64,000 nt of DNA, taken from Reticulascus tulasneorum (lineage: Eukaryota > Ascomycota > Sordariomycetes > Glomerellales > Reticulascaceae). A program made the position numbers and the translations under genes. Under the pieces are notes generated by a model that saw only the letters and a program-made list of their open reading frames with translations, was not told the DNA's origin and did not search any database. This document shows, piece after piece, positions 1 through 12,249 of this stretch; within the stretch, counting starts at the first letter, position 1, and every line of letters begins with the position of its first letter. Location: contig LSAX01000006.1 in the NCBI GenBank assembly GCA_001557505.1, positions 2,604,001 through 2,668,000 of the forward strand, read 5' to 3'.

Positions 1-285
1 GCTCCGAGAACTTGCACCTCGTAGGTTATTGGTCAAATTATCAGGGTGGCTTCATACCTTTCCCAAGTCTGTGGTTCTAGATCGATAGCTGCAGCTAGAC
101 GTGGCCAGCCACGTTAGGTCTCTTGAGATGAATCCCCTTACGCCACGCCACGACCGGGAGTCTACGCGAGACCCGGGACTGTGGGCAGAACATGGGAAAG
201 AAATCTTATTTATACTTCCTATCACCCTCACTGTCTAAGTCCGACTCACTTCTGACATAGTGGCGGCCAGACACCTTAAATTTCC
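1..285. promoter_or_regulatory. Upstream region of the first gene
   Basis: No gene is visible. A TATA-like stretch (ttatttatac, 206-215) lies about 75 bases before the ATG at 286 and fits a core promoter for the FAD oxidoreductase. Nothing else stands out. Confidence 0.35.
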
Positions 286-1984
286 ATGAGACGGATGAAG
301 ATGATCCACGCGCCTTTTTTCCTATCCCTCGCCCTAGCGGTATCGGCCGTCTCGGCCGGACGCCAGAAAGACGACCCAATTTGTATTATTGGCGCCGGTC
401 CCGCTGGTCTTTCAGCTGCCAAAGCTTTGGAGGACAAAGGCCACAGCACCGTCGTCTTCGAAAAGCGCCCAGAGGTCGGTGGCAAATGCCAGGCCTACTA
501 CGAAAAGTACGTATGTTCCGTTGTGACACTGGTTTGAAAATCCGAATGCGCACATAGGCTGACGAATGTTTGTAGCGGTCAATTCCACCCCCTCGGCGCT
601 GTCATTTTCACCAAGGGGACCTACACCGAAACGTTCAAGATCGTTGAGTCCACTGGTGTGTCCTACGATAATTTCACAACCGGAGTTGGGTGGGCATATG
701 ATTGGAAGACGGGCACAACGGAGCCTTCCCCAGCGGTGTCAGCGGAGTTGGCCACCGCGCTGTTTCTGGAGCATGGGAAATATTCGCAGTTCTGGCAGAC
801 ATCATTTGCTCCCCTAAGTGCGATCGGGTATAAGGTCAGTAACCCTGCATAATGGTTTCCAGGATAGGAAATACTGAAGAAGCAACTATTTAGAACGGCG
901 TTCCGCCCGAACTAGCCATCCCTGCAGCGGAATGGCTTGCTTTGAATGGATATCAGGTTCTAGGACTTGTCATCAACGACGCAATGGTTACCTTCGGGTA
1001 CGGTGATTATAGAGAAGTTCCCATAGTATGAGGATCCTCGCTGCCACTCGCTACACTGATACTGACACGAAGCTGCAGTTATATGTTCTTCAGTTCTTCA
1101 CCCCAGACATTATTGCGAGCTCCATGAAGGTAGTGCCGCGGTATATCGTCGGTGAGTAGACCTATCGTAAGCAGCAATTGTTCGGGAGCAGGATATACTG
1201 ACACATGTAGACTTCCATGAGGTCTTTACCCGCTTTTCAAAGACTATTAAAGGACCAGTCAAGTTAAAGTCGAACATTCGGCTTATATGTAAGTTGTTCC
1301 TGGCGAAAAATTTGACTTCATGAACTAACGAACACAGCCCGCTGGGGACATTCGCCAACAGTGGTGTATCAAGAGGGTTCGGAGTGGCTTCCACGCATTC
1401 AAAAATGCTCAAAACTGGTCGTCGCTTTCCCTCCAACTCTTTCGGCGCTCTCTGGTGCAGGATTATCCCTATCGCGAGAGGAAAAGGATCTCTTCGGCGC
1501 TGTCGGGGTAATCAACTACTTTTCGTCCACTGTGCGCATGACGCAGCTGCCTCCAGGTCACTCGTTCTGGGTTAAGAAGCCATCTCCCTTCGTCCCGGCC
1601 CCACCTGAAGGCCAGCCGGTGTATTTCCAGCCACTGCACCCCGAGTCCAATATTGCCAACGTCTGGTCGTGGGATCAGTACCGCATCAAGCCGGACGAGA
1701 AGAAGGTCCGCACGTTGCTGCTTGAGACACTAAGCAAGTTGAACAAGGACCCGCGTGATGCATCGAAAAAGCCGGTCGCTGTTACGAAGAAAGATATTCT
1801 CGGTTTCAGTGGTGTGGTTGACTACTTCCCGCACGTTGATCAACCGGCGCTGGAAGGCGGGTGGTATCAAAGGTTCAACGGATTGCAAGGCAGCCAAAAG
1901 ACATACTACGCGTCTGGGTTGAACGGGTTCGAGACCGTCGAGTTTGCTGTTAGAGCTGGGAAGGATATGGCCTCGTACGTCTAA
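286..1984 (+). CDS. Secreted FAD-dependent oxidoreductase, amine-oxidase / beta-cyclopiazonate-dehydrogenase-like
   Basis: Six exons are inferred: 286-506, 576-834, 894-1025, 1079-1151, 1211-1288 and 1338-1984, giving 469 residues with all phases matching. The N-terminus is a hydrophobic signal peptide (residues 6-24, ending VSA-G). It is followed by a dinucleotide-binding fold with GAGPAG at 36-41, an acidic strand end (VVFEKR) and GGKCQAYYE, as in NAD(P)/FAD oxidoreductases of the amine-oxidase superfamily. Secreted fungal members include beta-cyclopiazonate dehydrogenase-like enzymes, which catalyse flavin-linked two-electron oxidations. The substrate here is unknown, and nothing in the neighbourhood suggests a cyclopiazonic acid pathway. 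ATG codons at residues 4 and 6 are alternative starts; the first was used because all three keep the signal peptide. Confidence 0.8.
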
Positions 1985-2934
1985 TATCTGGTCCGAGCAA
2001 ACGCTGGACAACTCGTTCGAGTGAGTTTCTGGATTGGAGTAGCAGGACTGCTTTCATATCCTCTTGCTTAATATACTGCACCCAAAAAAGCCCGGTTCAA
2101 GAAGCCAGTATCTGAGGTGAAGGAACCTGGCTAGATCGCTGTCTGGAGATCGGCCCGTTTTCCATAGCCGAGATGTGCATGGCTGACGGTCACTTCGACC
2201 ATCGGTCTCCAAGCTATGCAAAACACCACGCCGTCGCCACTTCTCCAGATCACTACTTTATTCTTCGGAGTTCGCTTCTTCATGTCCACTGTGTGATTTG
2301 CCAGATGCGACCCCCCAGACCGAATCATCCGGGTTTTCTGTATCATTGGGTTATATATGCTTCGTCATGGCCGCCTCCCCCGTTACACGTGCGACATGAA
2401 ATAGGATGTAGCTCCGCCCTAAATCCGACCGATGAGCAGCCAAGCCAGGCTTTCCCTATCTGGGCGCGGTCCGTACCAGAATGATTCTAACCGGCAGTTC
2501 TTGTTACTTCACCTTCGCTTCTTTGCATATCTTGCATCAGGGGAGAGGCTTGGATTTGTCAATATCGCTAGCATCCGGCTGAATGCAATGGTGATGGTGA
2601 GCGAGGAAATACTGCGCTTGGCAAACTTGGCGAACTTGGCATCCCCGCTTCATATCTATCTCAATGATTGCATGCTTTGAAAAAGAGAAGATGACGAGGC
2701 GCGGAAGACATTTGAATCCACGGTCTGCCCATTTGGGAGGACCGTGTAAAATCGAAAGTGGTTGTCTAGTGTTTCTGTTGACTCGCAACCGAGAACGTGC
2801 AGCATTCCTCGGTCAAGACCCCTCAAGGTCTGTTTATTCGAGACCTTCGCCCTCCTCGAAGTAACGAGCAGCAACTCCTCCCCCGGATAGCTTCGAATTT
2901 TCCGCTTTAACGAAGAACACGATCAAAATTCACC
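1985..2934. other. Intergenic region, no gene seen
   Basis: About 950 bases between two genes on the same strand. The short ORFs here show no family features or splice logic. It should hold the 3' end of the FAD gene and the promoter of the next one. Confidence 0.5.
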
Positions 2935-4604
2935 ATGTCTCCCCGAAAGCTTACCCTTGCTGGCGTCTTTGCCACACTGGCCGCCCTGCTTCCTAGTGTC
3001 GCCGCACAATGCGCCACTCTTAATCCTTCCACTGGTGCGGCTGAGATGGCGCCTGGATATCAGTCCAAGGTTGTGATGAACGGGCTGAGAAATCCAAGAG
3101 GTATCATCTTCGACACAGAGGGAAATCTGTTGATCGCCGAGCAGGGAGGTACCGGTGTCCGCTACGTCAAACTGCAGGACAACGGAGGGCTCAATGTTTG
3201 CGTGGCTTCTCAGAAACAATTAATTCCTAACGGAGCCGTAAGTTATTTCGAGGTTCTTCTTGGAGCACACTGAATAGGGAAAGAAAGATTTGATGAGTTT
3301 TGATGTTCCTCCAGTTTCTCGGGTGAGAAACTTGGCAAGGGTCTAACTACTAAGGTTGCACGGCGAACCAATCTAGAATCGAAGAGGGGTGGTGTGGTGG
3401 AAAATAGCTCTAATAGCAATAATGAAGCTAACAGATCTGGCAAAGCTCAATCACGGCATTGCTCTCTCGCGCGACGGCCTCACGTTGTTTGCTTCTAGCG
3501 CGGTTGGCGTCTTTGCCTACGCCTATGATCCCGTCGCCGGCACTGTCGGCACAGCTAGACAGCTGGTCAACATTCCCCGCCAGGGAGGTGGCCATCAGAC
3601 TAGGACACTTCTTGTCCCGCGCAGCAACCCGAATGTGGTCCTCGTCACCTGTGGATCCGACCCCAATCTCGATATGCCAACAGCGGAAGCGTCGAGCGGC
3701 CGCAGTCAAATCCGAGCCTTCAATGTGGCCGGCACGAGCGCCGTTGCATATACCTCGGGCGAACTCATCGGCTTTGGATTGCGAAACAGTGTGGGTCTGA
3801 CGGAGAATCCCGCGGACGGTGGTGTTGTGAGTACCCCCAAACTTCTCAACTCTGTCACCCCGAGCGATTGTTATTGGGGCTATTAGTTGACATTCGGAAA
3901 ACACATAGTGGTCCGTTGAAAATTCACTGGATAACATGGCACGTGGCGGTCGTGATATCCACATCGATAACCCAGGCGAGGAGCTGAACTATCATGGTGT
4001 CATGAACGATACTGCAAACAAGCTGAAGGGTGCCAACTATGGCTACCCTCACTGCTTCGCTATTTGGGACGCGGCCGGCGCCAGTGGAGTCCAAGGTGCG
4101 GCTACTGGGAAACAAATGATTCAGGGAACAGCCTCCGGCCAATTCACCGATTCGTACTGCCAGAACACGCCTATCGCCCCGCGCATTACGTTCCCTGCCC
4201 ACACCGCACCGCTGGATGTCAAGTTCAAGCCGGACGGCAAGGCGGCCTTTGTCTCCTTCCACGGCAGCTGGTGAGTAGTTTGACGATTTTCCTAACAGAC
4301 ACTTGAGAGTATCCTAGGAGTTCATGTGGCGAAACAATTGTGCAAATGCGCTAATCACGTTCTCACTCGCAGGAACCGCCAACCCCCAGATGGTTACCGC
4401 GTTAGTCGCATCGAGTTTGCGAATGGGCAGCCTGTAGAGCCGTCAACTAGCAGGACTGCTGAGGTGAAGATCATGTGGAACGCCAACAACGGCGCGTGCC
4501 CTGGTCGCTGCTTCCGACCTGTCGGCATGGCCTTTGATAAGGCAGGCCGGTTGTTCGTGGTGAGCGACTCAACGGGCGAACTATTCGTGGTGACTGGCAC
4601 GTAA
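2935..4604 (+). CDS. Secreted glucose/sorbosone dehydrogenase-like beta-propeller protein
   Basis: Four exons are inferred: 2935-3237, 3428-3826, 3909-4270 and 4373-4604, giving 431 residues. A clear signal peptide (residues 1-22, ending SVAA-Q) implies secretion. The body matches the soluble quinoprotein glucose/L-sorbosone dehydrogenase fold: a first blade with NGLRNPRGI and LLIAEQG, a middle section with LNHGIALS and GLRNSVGL, and a late blade FHGSWNRQPPDGYRV. The last motif spans the third intron and confirms the splice. Family members are six-bladed propellers that oxidise sugars with PQQ; cofactor use in fungal homologues is not established here. The 190-base first intron is unusually long for the window, and its 3' site (before CTA ACA GAT) was chosen on phase, so a few residues there are uncertain. 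Confidence 0.8.
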
Positions 4605-5498
4605 GAGAGACTGGGTTACCAGAAACATGGGATGAGCCGGGTCTGATAGTTTCCTCTTGCGAGAGTTGGGAATAGAGTGCTCGCTTATGGATGTAAATTA
4701 AAACACAGTGCCGAACAAGGGACAATATATCTTCGATTCAGCTTCTACTATTCTATATTCGTAACATATGTCTGCTGGAAATTTCGGAGCTTTCGAACCA
4801 CCAAATAGTCTCATTGCCGAAGCTCAAGTGGCTTAGCTTGAAGATACTGTTTGTTTTGGACTGAGTTGCCAAACCACATCACGAGAGCCTACAGGACGCC
4901 GAGATCAAGCCTGGTTTTTATTGTCATGTTCCTTGCCACCAAGGTTCGACTTCGTACTAAAAGGGATTTTTATTTTTTAGAAGGGTGGCATGAAGATATG
5001 CGAACGAATATCAGGTCTCTTTACTTTATGTTTGCAGTCTTAAGGCTACTTACCCAAGCTAGGTACCTTGCCTTGCCTTGTCCATAGATACCATAGCCTA
5101 GGAAGGGGCGGTCCTTTGGAACACAATTATCAGCCAGGCTGTCGCTTACTACAAACAACCGACAGTTCTAAGGCTCCCAACTATCACTAATGTGATGCCC
5201 ATTTTGAGCTAGCAGACTGCCAGCCTTGCTGTGGCTCTTACAGTACTAAAAAGTGTGCTATAGTAGGTCTTGGTTCCACGAATGCTCAGCCACCGCCCAC
5301 CAACTGCAATGCAATGCATTTATTACGGTTACCACAGCACAGCCCCAACGAGGGCTCCGAATGCCAACCAGAGTGCTCAGGCTCCGAGCTCGTCCCTTGA
5401 CTGACTATTCCGACGGCACGCAGTGTTTATTTGGTCTAGGGGAATCTCTATTATACACGAACCAGTGAATCCCATGACGCACGACAGGCTTATGCAAC
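4605..5498. other. Intergenic region, no gene seen
   Basis: About 890 bases with no supportable ORF. It includes a short CCTTG direct repeat near 5066-5082 (ccttgccttgccttg). No transposon ends were recognised. Confidence 0.45.
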
Positions 5499-7370
5499 AT
5501 GAGGCTTCTAAACGTCTGTACGCGGGAATTCGTGGATTTCCCCGCCGCGGACAACACCATCCCGTATGCGATACTCTCGCATACGTGGGGAGAGGAAGAA
5601 GTCACCTTTCAGGCCATGGATCTGTCCCCAGCGGGAGACGTGACGAGAAGGCGAGGCTACAAGAAGATTGACTACTGCTGCCGCCAAGCAGCTCAGGACG
5701 GTATTGGATGGTGCTGGGTTGATACGTAGGCTCGAGCCTTCATCCTCAACTGGCGAATGAAGAGGTGAAAGACTAATTTATTTCTGTCGCAGGTGCTGTA
5801 TTGACAAAACAAGCAGTGCGGAGCTTTCTGAGGCCATCAATTCCATGTTCCGATGGTACCAAAATGCCGTCGTTTGTTATGCTTATTTAGAGGATGTTCC
5901 CGAACCTACGACCATGGACCGCACCTTACTAATCTCCCAAAGCCGATGGTTTACTAGAGGGTGGACGCTACAGGAATTGATTGCCCCGAAGCGCGTGGTA
6001 TTCTACTCAACGAGGTGGTCTTATTGGGGACGCGGTCGAGCTTGAACCCTATCATCTCGGCTGTCACGAATATCGACCAGGGTTATCTGAACGGCGAAGT
6101 CCTGGAGCAAGCCAGCATAGCGAAGAAGATGTCGTGGTCATCCTCGAGAGTCACCACCAGGACCGAGGACATAGCTTACTACTTAATGGGGATTTTCGAC
6201 GTCAACATGCCACTGCTGTACGGAGAGGGCAAAAAGGCCTTCCAGCGGCTCCAGGAGGCAATCATGAAAAGATACCCGCGAGACCATACGCTGTACGCCT
6301 GGGGCATAATTGTGGACAGATCGTATCGGCAGATCACCAACAGGGACGAGGTATTAGGATACACGCAGATCCCTTGGGATGAGGACAAGTCCCTTGAACT
6401 CCTACCGGGTCTCCTTGCCGAGAGTCCTCGAGATTTCGCCTCATCCGGCAAGTTTGTACCTTGGGCCTTCGCAGGGCACTATTACCGCAGATCAGCCTAC
6501 AAAAGCAGTTTGCCTGCCTTCCCTTCCTCGGTTGGCAATGGCATTTGCCTCGACCTACCAAACTTCAGACATGACCCTACCAAAAAAGGCCCAACCACGG
6601 TTCATTCCACCTATCACTGGCCCCAGCCACGGATTGTGCAAATCCGGCCGATAACACTCGCGTGGCTTCTCTGCGGCTATGAGAACTCGGACGGACCGGG
6701 GATCTGTCTGGAACTGCATGGGTGGGGGGATGCTGTACACTCACGCTCAAGGAAACTGTGGTTCAAGTTTTGGACTTCGGTATAGATGAACTCTTACAAA
6801 CCGTATCAAGCTTAATCATCGAACCGCAGAGGCCATTCCCGAGAGTACAGCATGGGGATATTGTGGTGCGAAGAATAATAGATTGGACAGGCACGCTGGG
6901 GGGGGTTCAGTACGTGAACAAGGGAATGCGCATTCATACGACTGAGTTGATTTACCGGCGGGTCTCCGAGAATCAAGGGAGGTTTTTTTGCCTACATGAC
7001 GACATTCCCGGTTTCAGAGCTGAATCTAGGAATTAGCATCGTCGTGGAAAGGCTTTTGACCCCCCCAAGCTGGGTGGGTAACTCCCTCGGCCCAATCAAT
7101 GTTTCGCTAGTACCGATATTTCACGACCCGGCCAGCGACGCTACAGGGGTCACATATGACGACATCACTTGGGTCAATAGCAAAGAGTCCTTGACGGCCA
7201 AAGTGCGCGCTGCTCGCACTATGAAGTCGCCTGCCGATTTTTGGGAGATGGATGAGAAGCCGTTTTGGCCGTTTAGTATCGGTGTCAGGCGAATGCCTCT
7301 AGACGGAGAAGAAGGATTTGTTGACGTAGTTGATCTGAAACTTTTCTCTAGAGATGAACCCATGAGATAG
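5499..7370 (+). pseudogene. HET-domain (heterokaryon incompatibility) gene with three apparent frameshifts
   Basis: The start MRLLNVCTREFVDF and the block YAILSHTWGEEEVTF are classic HET-domain openings. Exon 1 (5499-5725) splices cleanly to 5793, giving WCWVDTCCIDK, and continues through RWFTRGWTLQELIAPK. The frame then has to change three times. The first change is near 6013-6021, just after the LQELIAPK block. The second is at a G6 run (6724-6729). The third is at a T7 run (6983-6989) and returns to the frame left at the second. Protein-like text continues across all shifts (LLGTRSS, DIAYYLMGIFDVNMPLLYGEG), so the gene was recently intact or the breaks are sequence errors. HET proteins trigger programmed cell death after non-self recognition. 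If the breaks are real this is a pseudogene. Confidence 0.65.
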
Positions 7371-7886
7371 TTCTAAGCAATCTTAAAAGTAAAGAGGCGC
7401 GACGTAACAATTTGATAGCAGATTTCAACCCTTAAAGTCCCATATTGCAAAGGGATGCCATGATTCACAGTCATCGTGGCTATATTGCTTGGCAACAGTT
7501 GAGGCATTCCCTACAACTACTCGACTTCGGTGCTACATCTATGAGATAGATTCACCACTCCTTATTGAAGCTCATTTCCGGTTTTCCCTGCTGGATGGCC
7601 AATCGGATATTAACTATGGAAGGCCAGTCGGGAAAAGACGACCGGGTTCCAGGCATAAATATCAAGCATACAAAACTGCCGGCTAAACGCCAGGGTGCGA
7701 TTCCAACCCTCAATTCTCAGTGGATGGAATTGTATGATTTCGCGCAAGGTGAGTCCGGCTGAATCACCATGCGTGAAATGGACAGCTTGCAAGAATGATG
7801 CCGAATCGCGACCACCTCGGTGGTATATTAATGTTGGTCCCAGTAGGGCAACCTCACGTCCCTTCTTCCAACCCACACCGCCCGGC
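7371..7886. other. Intergenic region, no gene seen
   Basis: About 515 bases between the HET gene and the GPI mannosyltransferase. An open frame runs into the next gene from 7695, but the residues before the ATG at 7887 do not look like protein of this family. Confidence 0.4.
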
Positions 7887-9904
7887 ATGGAATTAGAACC
7901 CGAACCTCCAAAAAAGAGGACTGCTGCCTCTTTAGATCCGCCGAACGGAGATGCCAAACTCCGCGTTTTGGGCGTTCTGGTCGCTATTCGCCTGGCCAAC
8001 GCTCTGTTAACGCCAACCTTTCATCCTGATGAGTACTACGACACCCTCGAACCAGCATGGCAAATGGCGTTTGGAAGAGAGAGCGGTGCTTGGATATCCT
8101 GGGTAAGTAGCCTTGAAGCATTCCGAGCATGCACTTACGCGGGCAGGAATGGGAGGAGAGGCTGCACTCGTCCCTGCGGCCGGCGTTGTTTGCAATAGTG
8201 TACACGATCGTGGATAACATCCTGTGGTGCATTCCGTACGCGTACGCGATTCGTCCACAAGTTCTCATTTGGGCTCCGAAGATTGCGCAGGCTGTATTGG
8301 CTGCCTCGAGCGACTGGTTTACTTGGCAGTTTGCGGGACAGATCTATGGTCATCGCGAGAACGTCTCATGGTTTTCGGTAGGGGATCAGCGCCACTTTTT
8401 CAAGTTTTCAAACCGTCATGCTGACTATATAAGCTGCACATGGTGGTCTTGAACCCGTACCACTGGTACCACTCTGTCAGGAGCTCATCTTCCTCCATAG
8501 AGATGGTTTTGACCGCTGCTGCGTTGAGCCATTGGCCGTGGCAGCTGTTTTCGGATCCGGACCCCATCAAAGAGAACTCCAAAGGGAGAGACTCTCTCCA
8601 GTCTCCTCAAGCTCTTGGAAGGTATTGTAGAGCCTCCGTTCGTATCTGTCTGTGTTGATGCACTAGCTGACTTTTGAAGCCTACGAGTTTCTGTTGTTCT
8701 TGCGGCAGTTTCTGCTCTCTTCCGGCCAACGAATCTGTTGATTTGGCTCACAATTTGGACTCTGAGCCTGTCAAAAGCGAACAAGCGCGATAGTTTGTCT
8801 GTTTTGTTCAAAGAGATAATCGGTTGTGTCTCTGCTACCATGGCAATCTCGCTCCTCTCGGACAGAGTCTATTATGGAACTTGGACACTCCCGGCGTACA
8901 ACTGGCTGTCTTTCAACATCTCAAAGTCGACTGCGGCCTTCTTCTGCCTCAACACATGGCATCACTATTTCTCGCTCGGACTTCCCCTGCTTTCAGCAGC
9001 ATTCCTACCTTTCGTCGTACATGGATTATACAAGTCACCTCCAGCTGCATTTGCGAAGCAGAGGAACCCACTGAGAGTAGTGGCTTCGGCTGCGGTAGTT
9101 CTTGTGACGGCGCTCACACTGCTTCCGCACAAGGAAACTCGATATATATACCCGCTTCTCCCTATCGTGACTGTTGTCGGAGCACCTCACGTCAAATCAC
9201 TCTTCACCTGGACGCCAGAAGCCACTGAGGAGAACCCGACACCAAAGTCGAGGGTCATTCGGAAAGGGATTCTCCTCATTTTGGTATTGCTGAATGTCAC
9301 GGCCGCCGGTTACTTTAGCTTTTATCACCACCGGGCTCCCGTTTCGGGTATTTCGGCTCTAAGAAAGCTATACGAGAAGTCGCACCCTACTGCATACCGA
9401 TATCCTTGGAGGAAGGACGGGGTCAAAGACGGGGAGGTCTTCGCACAATTCTTAATGCCCTGCCAGACGACACCATGGCGCTCGCAGCTCATCTACCCCG
9501 GTCTCCGGGCTAAGGCTCCAGGATGTGTTCCTCCGTTACGACTAGCTCCGAACTCGACGGAGTTTAAGGAGTACAAGCAGGAGACGGAACGCCTGTACGG
9601 CAACATTTTGACATATCTCGGCGACGAGATATGGCCGGTGTTGGAGGGCAAGCGGTTGGAGGCGGCGCAGAAGAATGGGACGGTGCCGCAGATCCCACCG
9701 TACGTCGTCGGGTTTCAGTCCATCTCGACGGGATTGAAGATCTATTTCGATCACTACGGGCGGGGCAAGGGGGAGGGGGAGGGCGAGTCGGCAAAGCCGG
9801 TCCCGGTGTGGGAGGGATGGAACGGCCCCTTTGATTGGGATTGGAGGCGAGGCGGGAAGCTCGCGATTTGGAGAACCGGCATGAATGAGAAGTGTTATCT
9901 CTAG
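7887..9904 (+). CDS. GPI10: GPI mannosyltransferase 3 (PIG-B/Gpi10 type)
   Basis: Four exons are inferred: 7887-8102, 8147-8377, 8434-8621 and 8680-9904, giving 619 residues. The protein belongs to the dolichol-phosphate-mannose-dependent glycosyltransferases of the Alg9/PIG-B family. The first lumenal loop carries the acidic motif HPDEYYDTLEP, followed by WEWEERLHSSLRP, which is split by intron 1 and restored by splicing. Later landmarks are SIEMVLTAAALSHWPW, NTWHHYFSLGLPLL and LLPHKETRYIYPLLP. The many hydrophobic segments fit an ER multi-pass enzyme. Gpi10 adds the third mannose of the GPI anchor precursor. The Gpi10 assignment rests on PDEY..LEP followed by W-E-W-x-E-R-L-x-S; ALG9, ALG12 or SMP3 are less likely. 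An in-frame stretch before 7887 was excluded as not family-like. Confidence 0.8.
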
Positions 9905-10020
9905 AAGCCTACGGGCTCGCCGACGATCGGAGTCATTCTCCGTCGATGGCGAGATGGGAGACTTACCACCAGCATCTAGCGAGTCAAGCGGCATGTGCTG
10001 GTTACGTTCCGGCTGCGCGC

Positions 10021-10035
10021 GGGGGGGGGGGGGGG
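10021..10035. repeat. Poly-G run
   Basis: Fifteen consecutive G on the plus strand directly after gcgcgc. It is likely to vary in length and to be error-prone in sequencing. Confidence 0.9.
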
Positions 10036-11105
10036 AGCTAAGGATGTTCGTGTGGACATTTGAGCCGTTGTCAGAGGTTGGGGTGACAGGTTTAGCGGTA
10101 CTGAAGTGACGGGCGCCAGTCTTTGAGCGTGCAATCTAACTTACCCTCGGGAAGGGAAGGGCGTAGTGTCGTTCTGGAAGCATTCTGTTGTTGGGCATTT
10201 TGGTATGGTAGCATTCTTAGGCCCCATCCCCTAATTCTTTCCTTGGAAGAGAAAAGAAGAAAAAGGACAAAGAATTGCATCCAAAGTTGAATCAGCCCGG
10301 CTCCAATTGTACGAGTCAAGCAAGTCACTTCTGGCCCCCTTGGCTGCTACCTGGTTAGAAGGTATGAGAGAACCTATTTTAGCGCGTCCCCTTGGCTGTG
10401 GCCGAAAATAAGAAAACCCCATACATACGCCATGCACAAAAAAAGCCAGATTTACGAGGTGCCTCATCTAGCATTAGTGCAAATTGTGCATTTCTGCTGA
10501 GACCTTATTTCCACGTGCAAGTCACATGCCAAAGATGGGAAGCTGTGTAACGGAAACGGAAAATAAATGATTCATGGACATTTCGATTGCAAGGGGCGCG
10601 GCGGCCACAGTGGAGTGGAGTGGGGGGGGTGGGTTGTGGTGGGTGCGCGGGAGAAGCGCACTCGGGAGACAACCGGGCGGGTCTGATTGGGCACACTCGG
10701 GAGAAAGACGCAATCCACAGGCTCAAGGACGTGTCTGCACTTTTTTTTGGCAGGGGTCCCGCTATCCGAAGCCCCCCATGTTTTTTCCCCCCCTTCTCCT
10801 TCAGTACTCTTTTTTTTTTTTTTTGTGTGTTTTTTCTGTACAGTATGTTCGATCCCAGAGGACAGATAATGGATGGCCCATCAAGAAAAAGCGAAGCGGG
10901 ACAAGAGGGACCCTCTCTCTCCCTCCCTCCCCCCAGTTAGAAGGGTGTGATTGCCAAACGAAGCGGCAATGAAACTACAAGGGTACGCCCGCAGTAAACA
11001 GGCCCTCTTTTTGCCCCCTCCTCCTCCCCTTCTCCTGTAGCAGGAGAAAATGTTGGGGAAAGAAGAGGGTCCATTTATTTTATTTTATTTTTGGCCATGG
11101 AACGG

Positions 11106-11152
11106 TGGATGGATGGATGGTGGTGGTGGTGGTCATGGTGGTGATGATGAGA
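11106..11152. repeat. Compound microsatellite GGAT/GGT/GAT
   Basis: Tandem ggat units pass into ggt units and then gat units, about 47 bases in all, in the non-coding region upstream of the desaturase. Confidence 0.85.
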
Positions 11153-12027
11153 TTATGATGGTAAATGCTCATAATCACTACCCATAACTCTGTGCTTCTT
11201 CGTGCATGCACACACACTACCTAACGTGCAGGTGTGGGATAAGCCTGCCCTATCGTAAGAAAGCTCAGATCAACAAAGAACGCGCCATATCATGTTATGT
11301 ACCCTCACAACCATACCCGCGGCACGTACGCAGGCGCACACAATAACTACATGACTCTAGCCTCCTATTTATATTCGTGCCAATGACTTCACACGTGGGA
11401 GAGCTGGTACCGGATCTGTTGGGGAGACAAAGGTCTGGATCTCTCTCTACATCCACTCCAGGACTCAAATTGTCTGCGCTAAGCACGTACCTATCTCCTC
11501 CCTATCTCTGTCTGTCTCTGGTCCTCCTCCTTCTTTCGGGGCGAGATCAGAGCCAGAGAGGCGCGACTCCTGCCACGCTGTACGTACTGTGGCCGATCTG
11601 AATGCTACCGAATCCGGAAGCCATGCCAAGGGACAATCGGATGACTAACCACTTTTTTTTTTTCCTCAACAGAATTGGGCTTGGAAGTTTCATTTGGCTT
11701 CGCTAGACGAACCCTGGTCCCCGACCCGGACCTGGACCCTTGCGCCCACTCACATCCACCCCCTTGGCCACCTGGGGGACCCTGCGGCTGAATGCTTGTT
11801 CATTGCACCGAGATTGGGGAAAATAATAGGGTCCAAGTCCAAGGGGTGGGGACGAAGGGACGACGGCGGAAGAAAAGATAGAGAGCGAGAGAGACAGAGA
11901 GAGACTGAAAAATGCAAGCCCACACCGCACCAGCCAGCGCAGCCGAAGCGAAGAGAAAGGGGGGCGAGAAGCTGGCAAGAGCACTACCTCAATCTGTCCC
12001 CCAGTCCCCCAGACCCATATGTACTCC

Positions 12028-12070
12028 CATACTCCCATACCCATACCCATACCCATACCCGTGCCCATAC
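12028..12070. repeat. CCCATA hexanucleotide array
   Basis: Imperfect tandem copies of cccata, about 43 bases long, lie about 180 bases before the desaturase ATG and probably within its leader or promoter. The unit is not the fungal telomere repeat (CCCTAA). Confidence 0.85.
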
Positions 12071-12249
12071 CCCCCGTGCCTCTCCTGCTCCACCTGCTAG
12101 TTAGTATTTACCAACCTCAACCTCCCCGTCTCTCTCTCACACACCTCTCGATCTCTCATCCTTCGTAAAATCAGTCACCCCGTTTACTGATAACCGCCCC
12201 TTCCCAAAGCTGACCGACGGACAACGGACCAAAGGGGACATAATAACGA

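Larger units (their letters stand above)
9905..12249. other. 2.3-kb low-complexity intergenic region upstream of the desaturase
   Basis: No gene is supported. The stretch is rich in simple sequence: a G15 run (10021-10035), a T15 run (about 10810-10824), GGAT/GGT/GAT microsatellites (11106-11152), a GA-rich tract (about 11880-11906) and a CCCATA hexamer array (about 12028-12070). The last kilobase has CT-rich blocks typical of strong fungal promoters and long 5' leaders, so a sizeable 5' UTR of the desaturase may lie here. Confidence 0.6.

Noticed and set aside
12028..12070. Internal telomere-like repeat
   Set aside because: The unit is CCCATA, not CCCTAA, and it lies within a wider low-complexity region.
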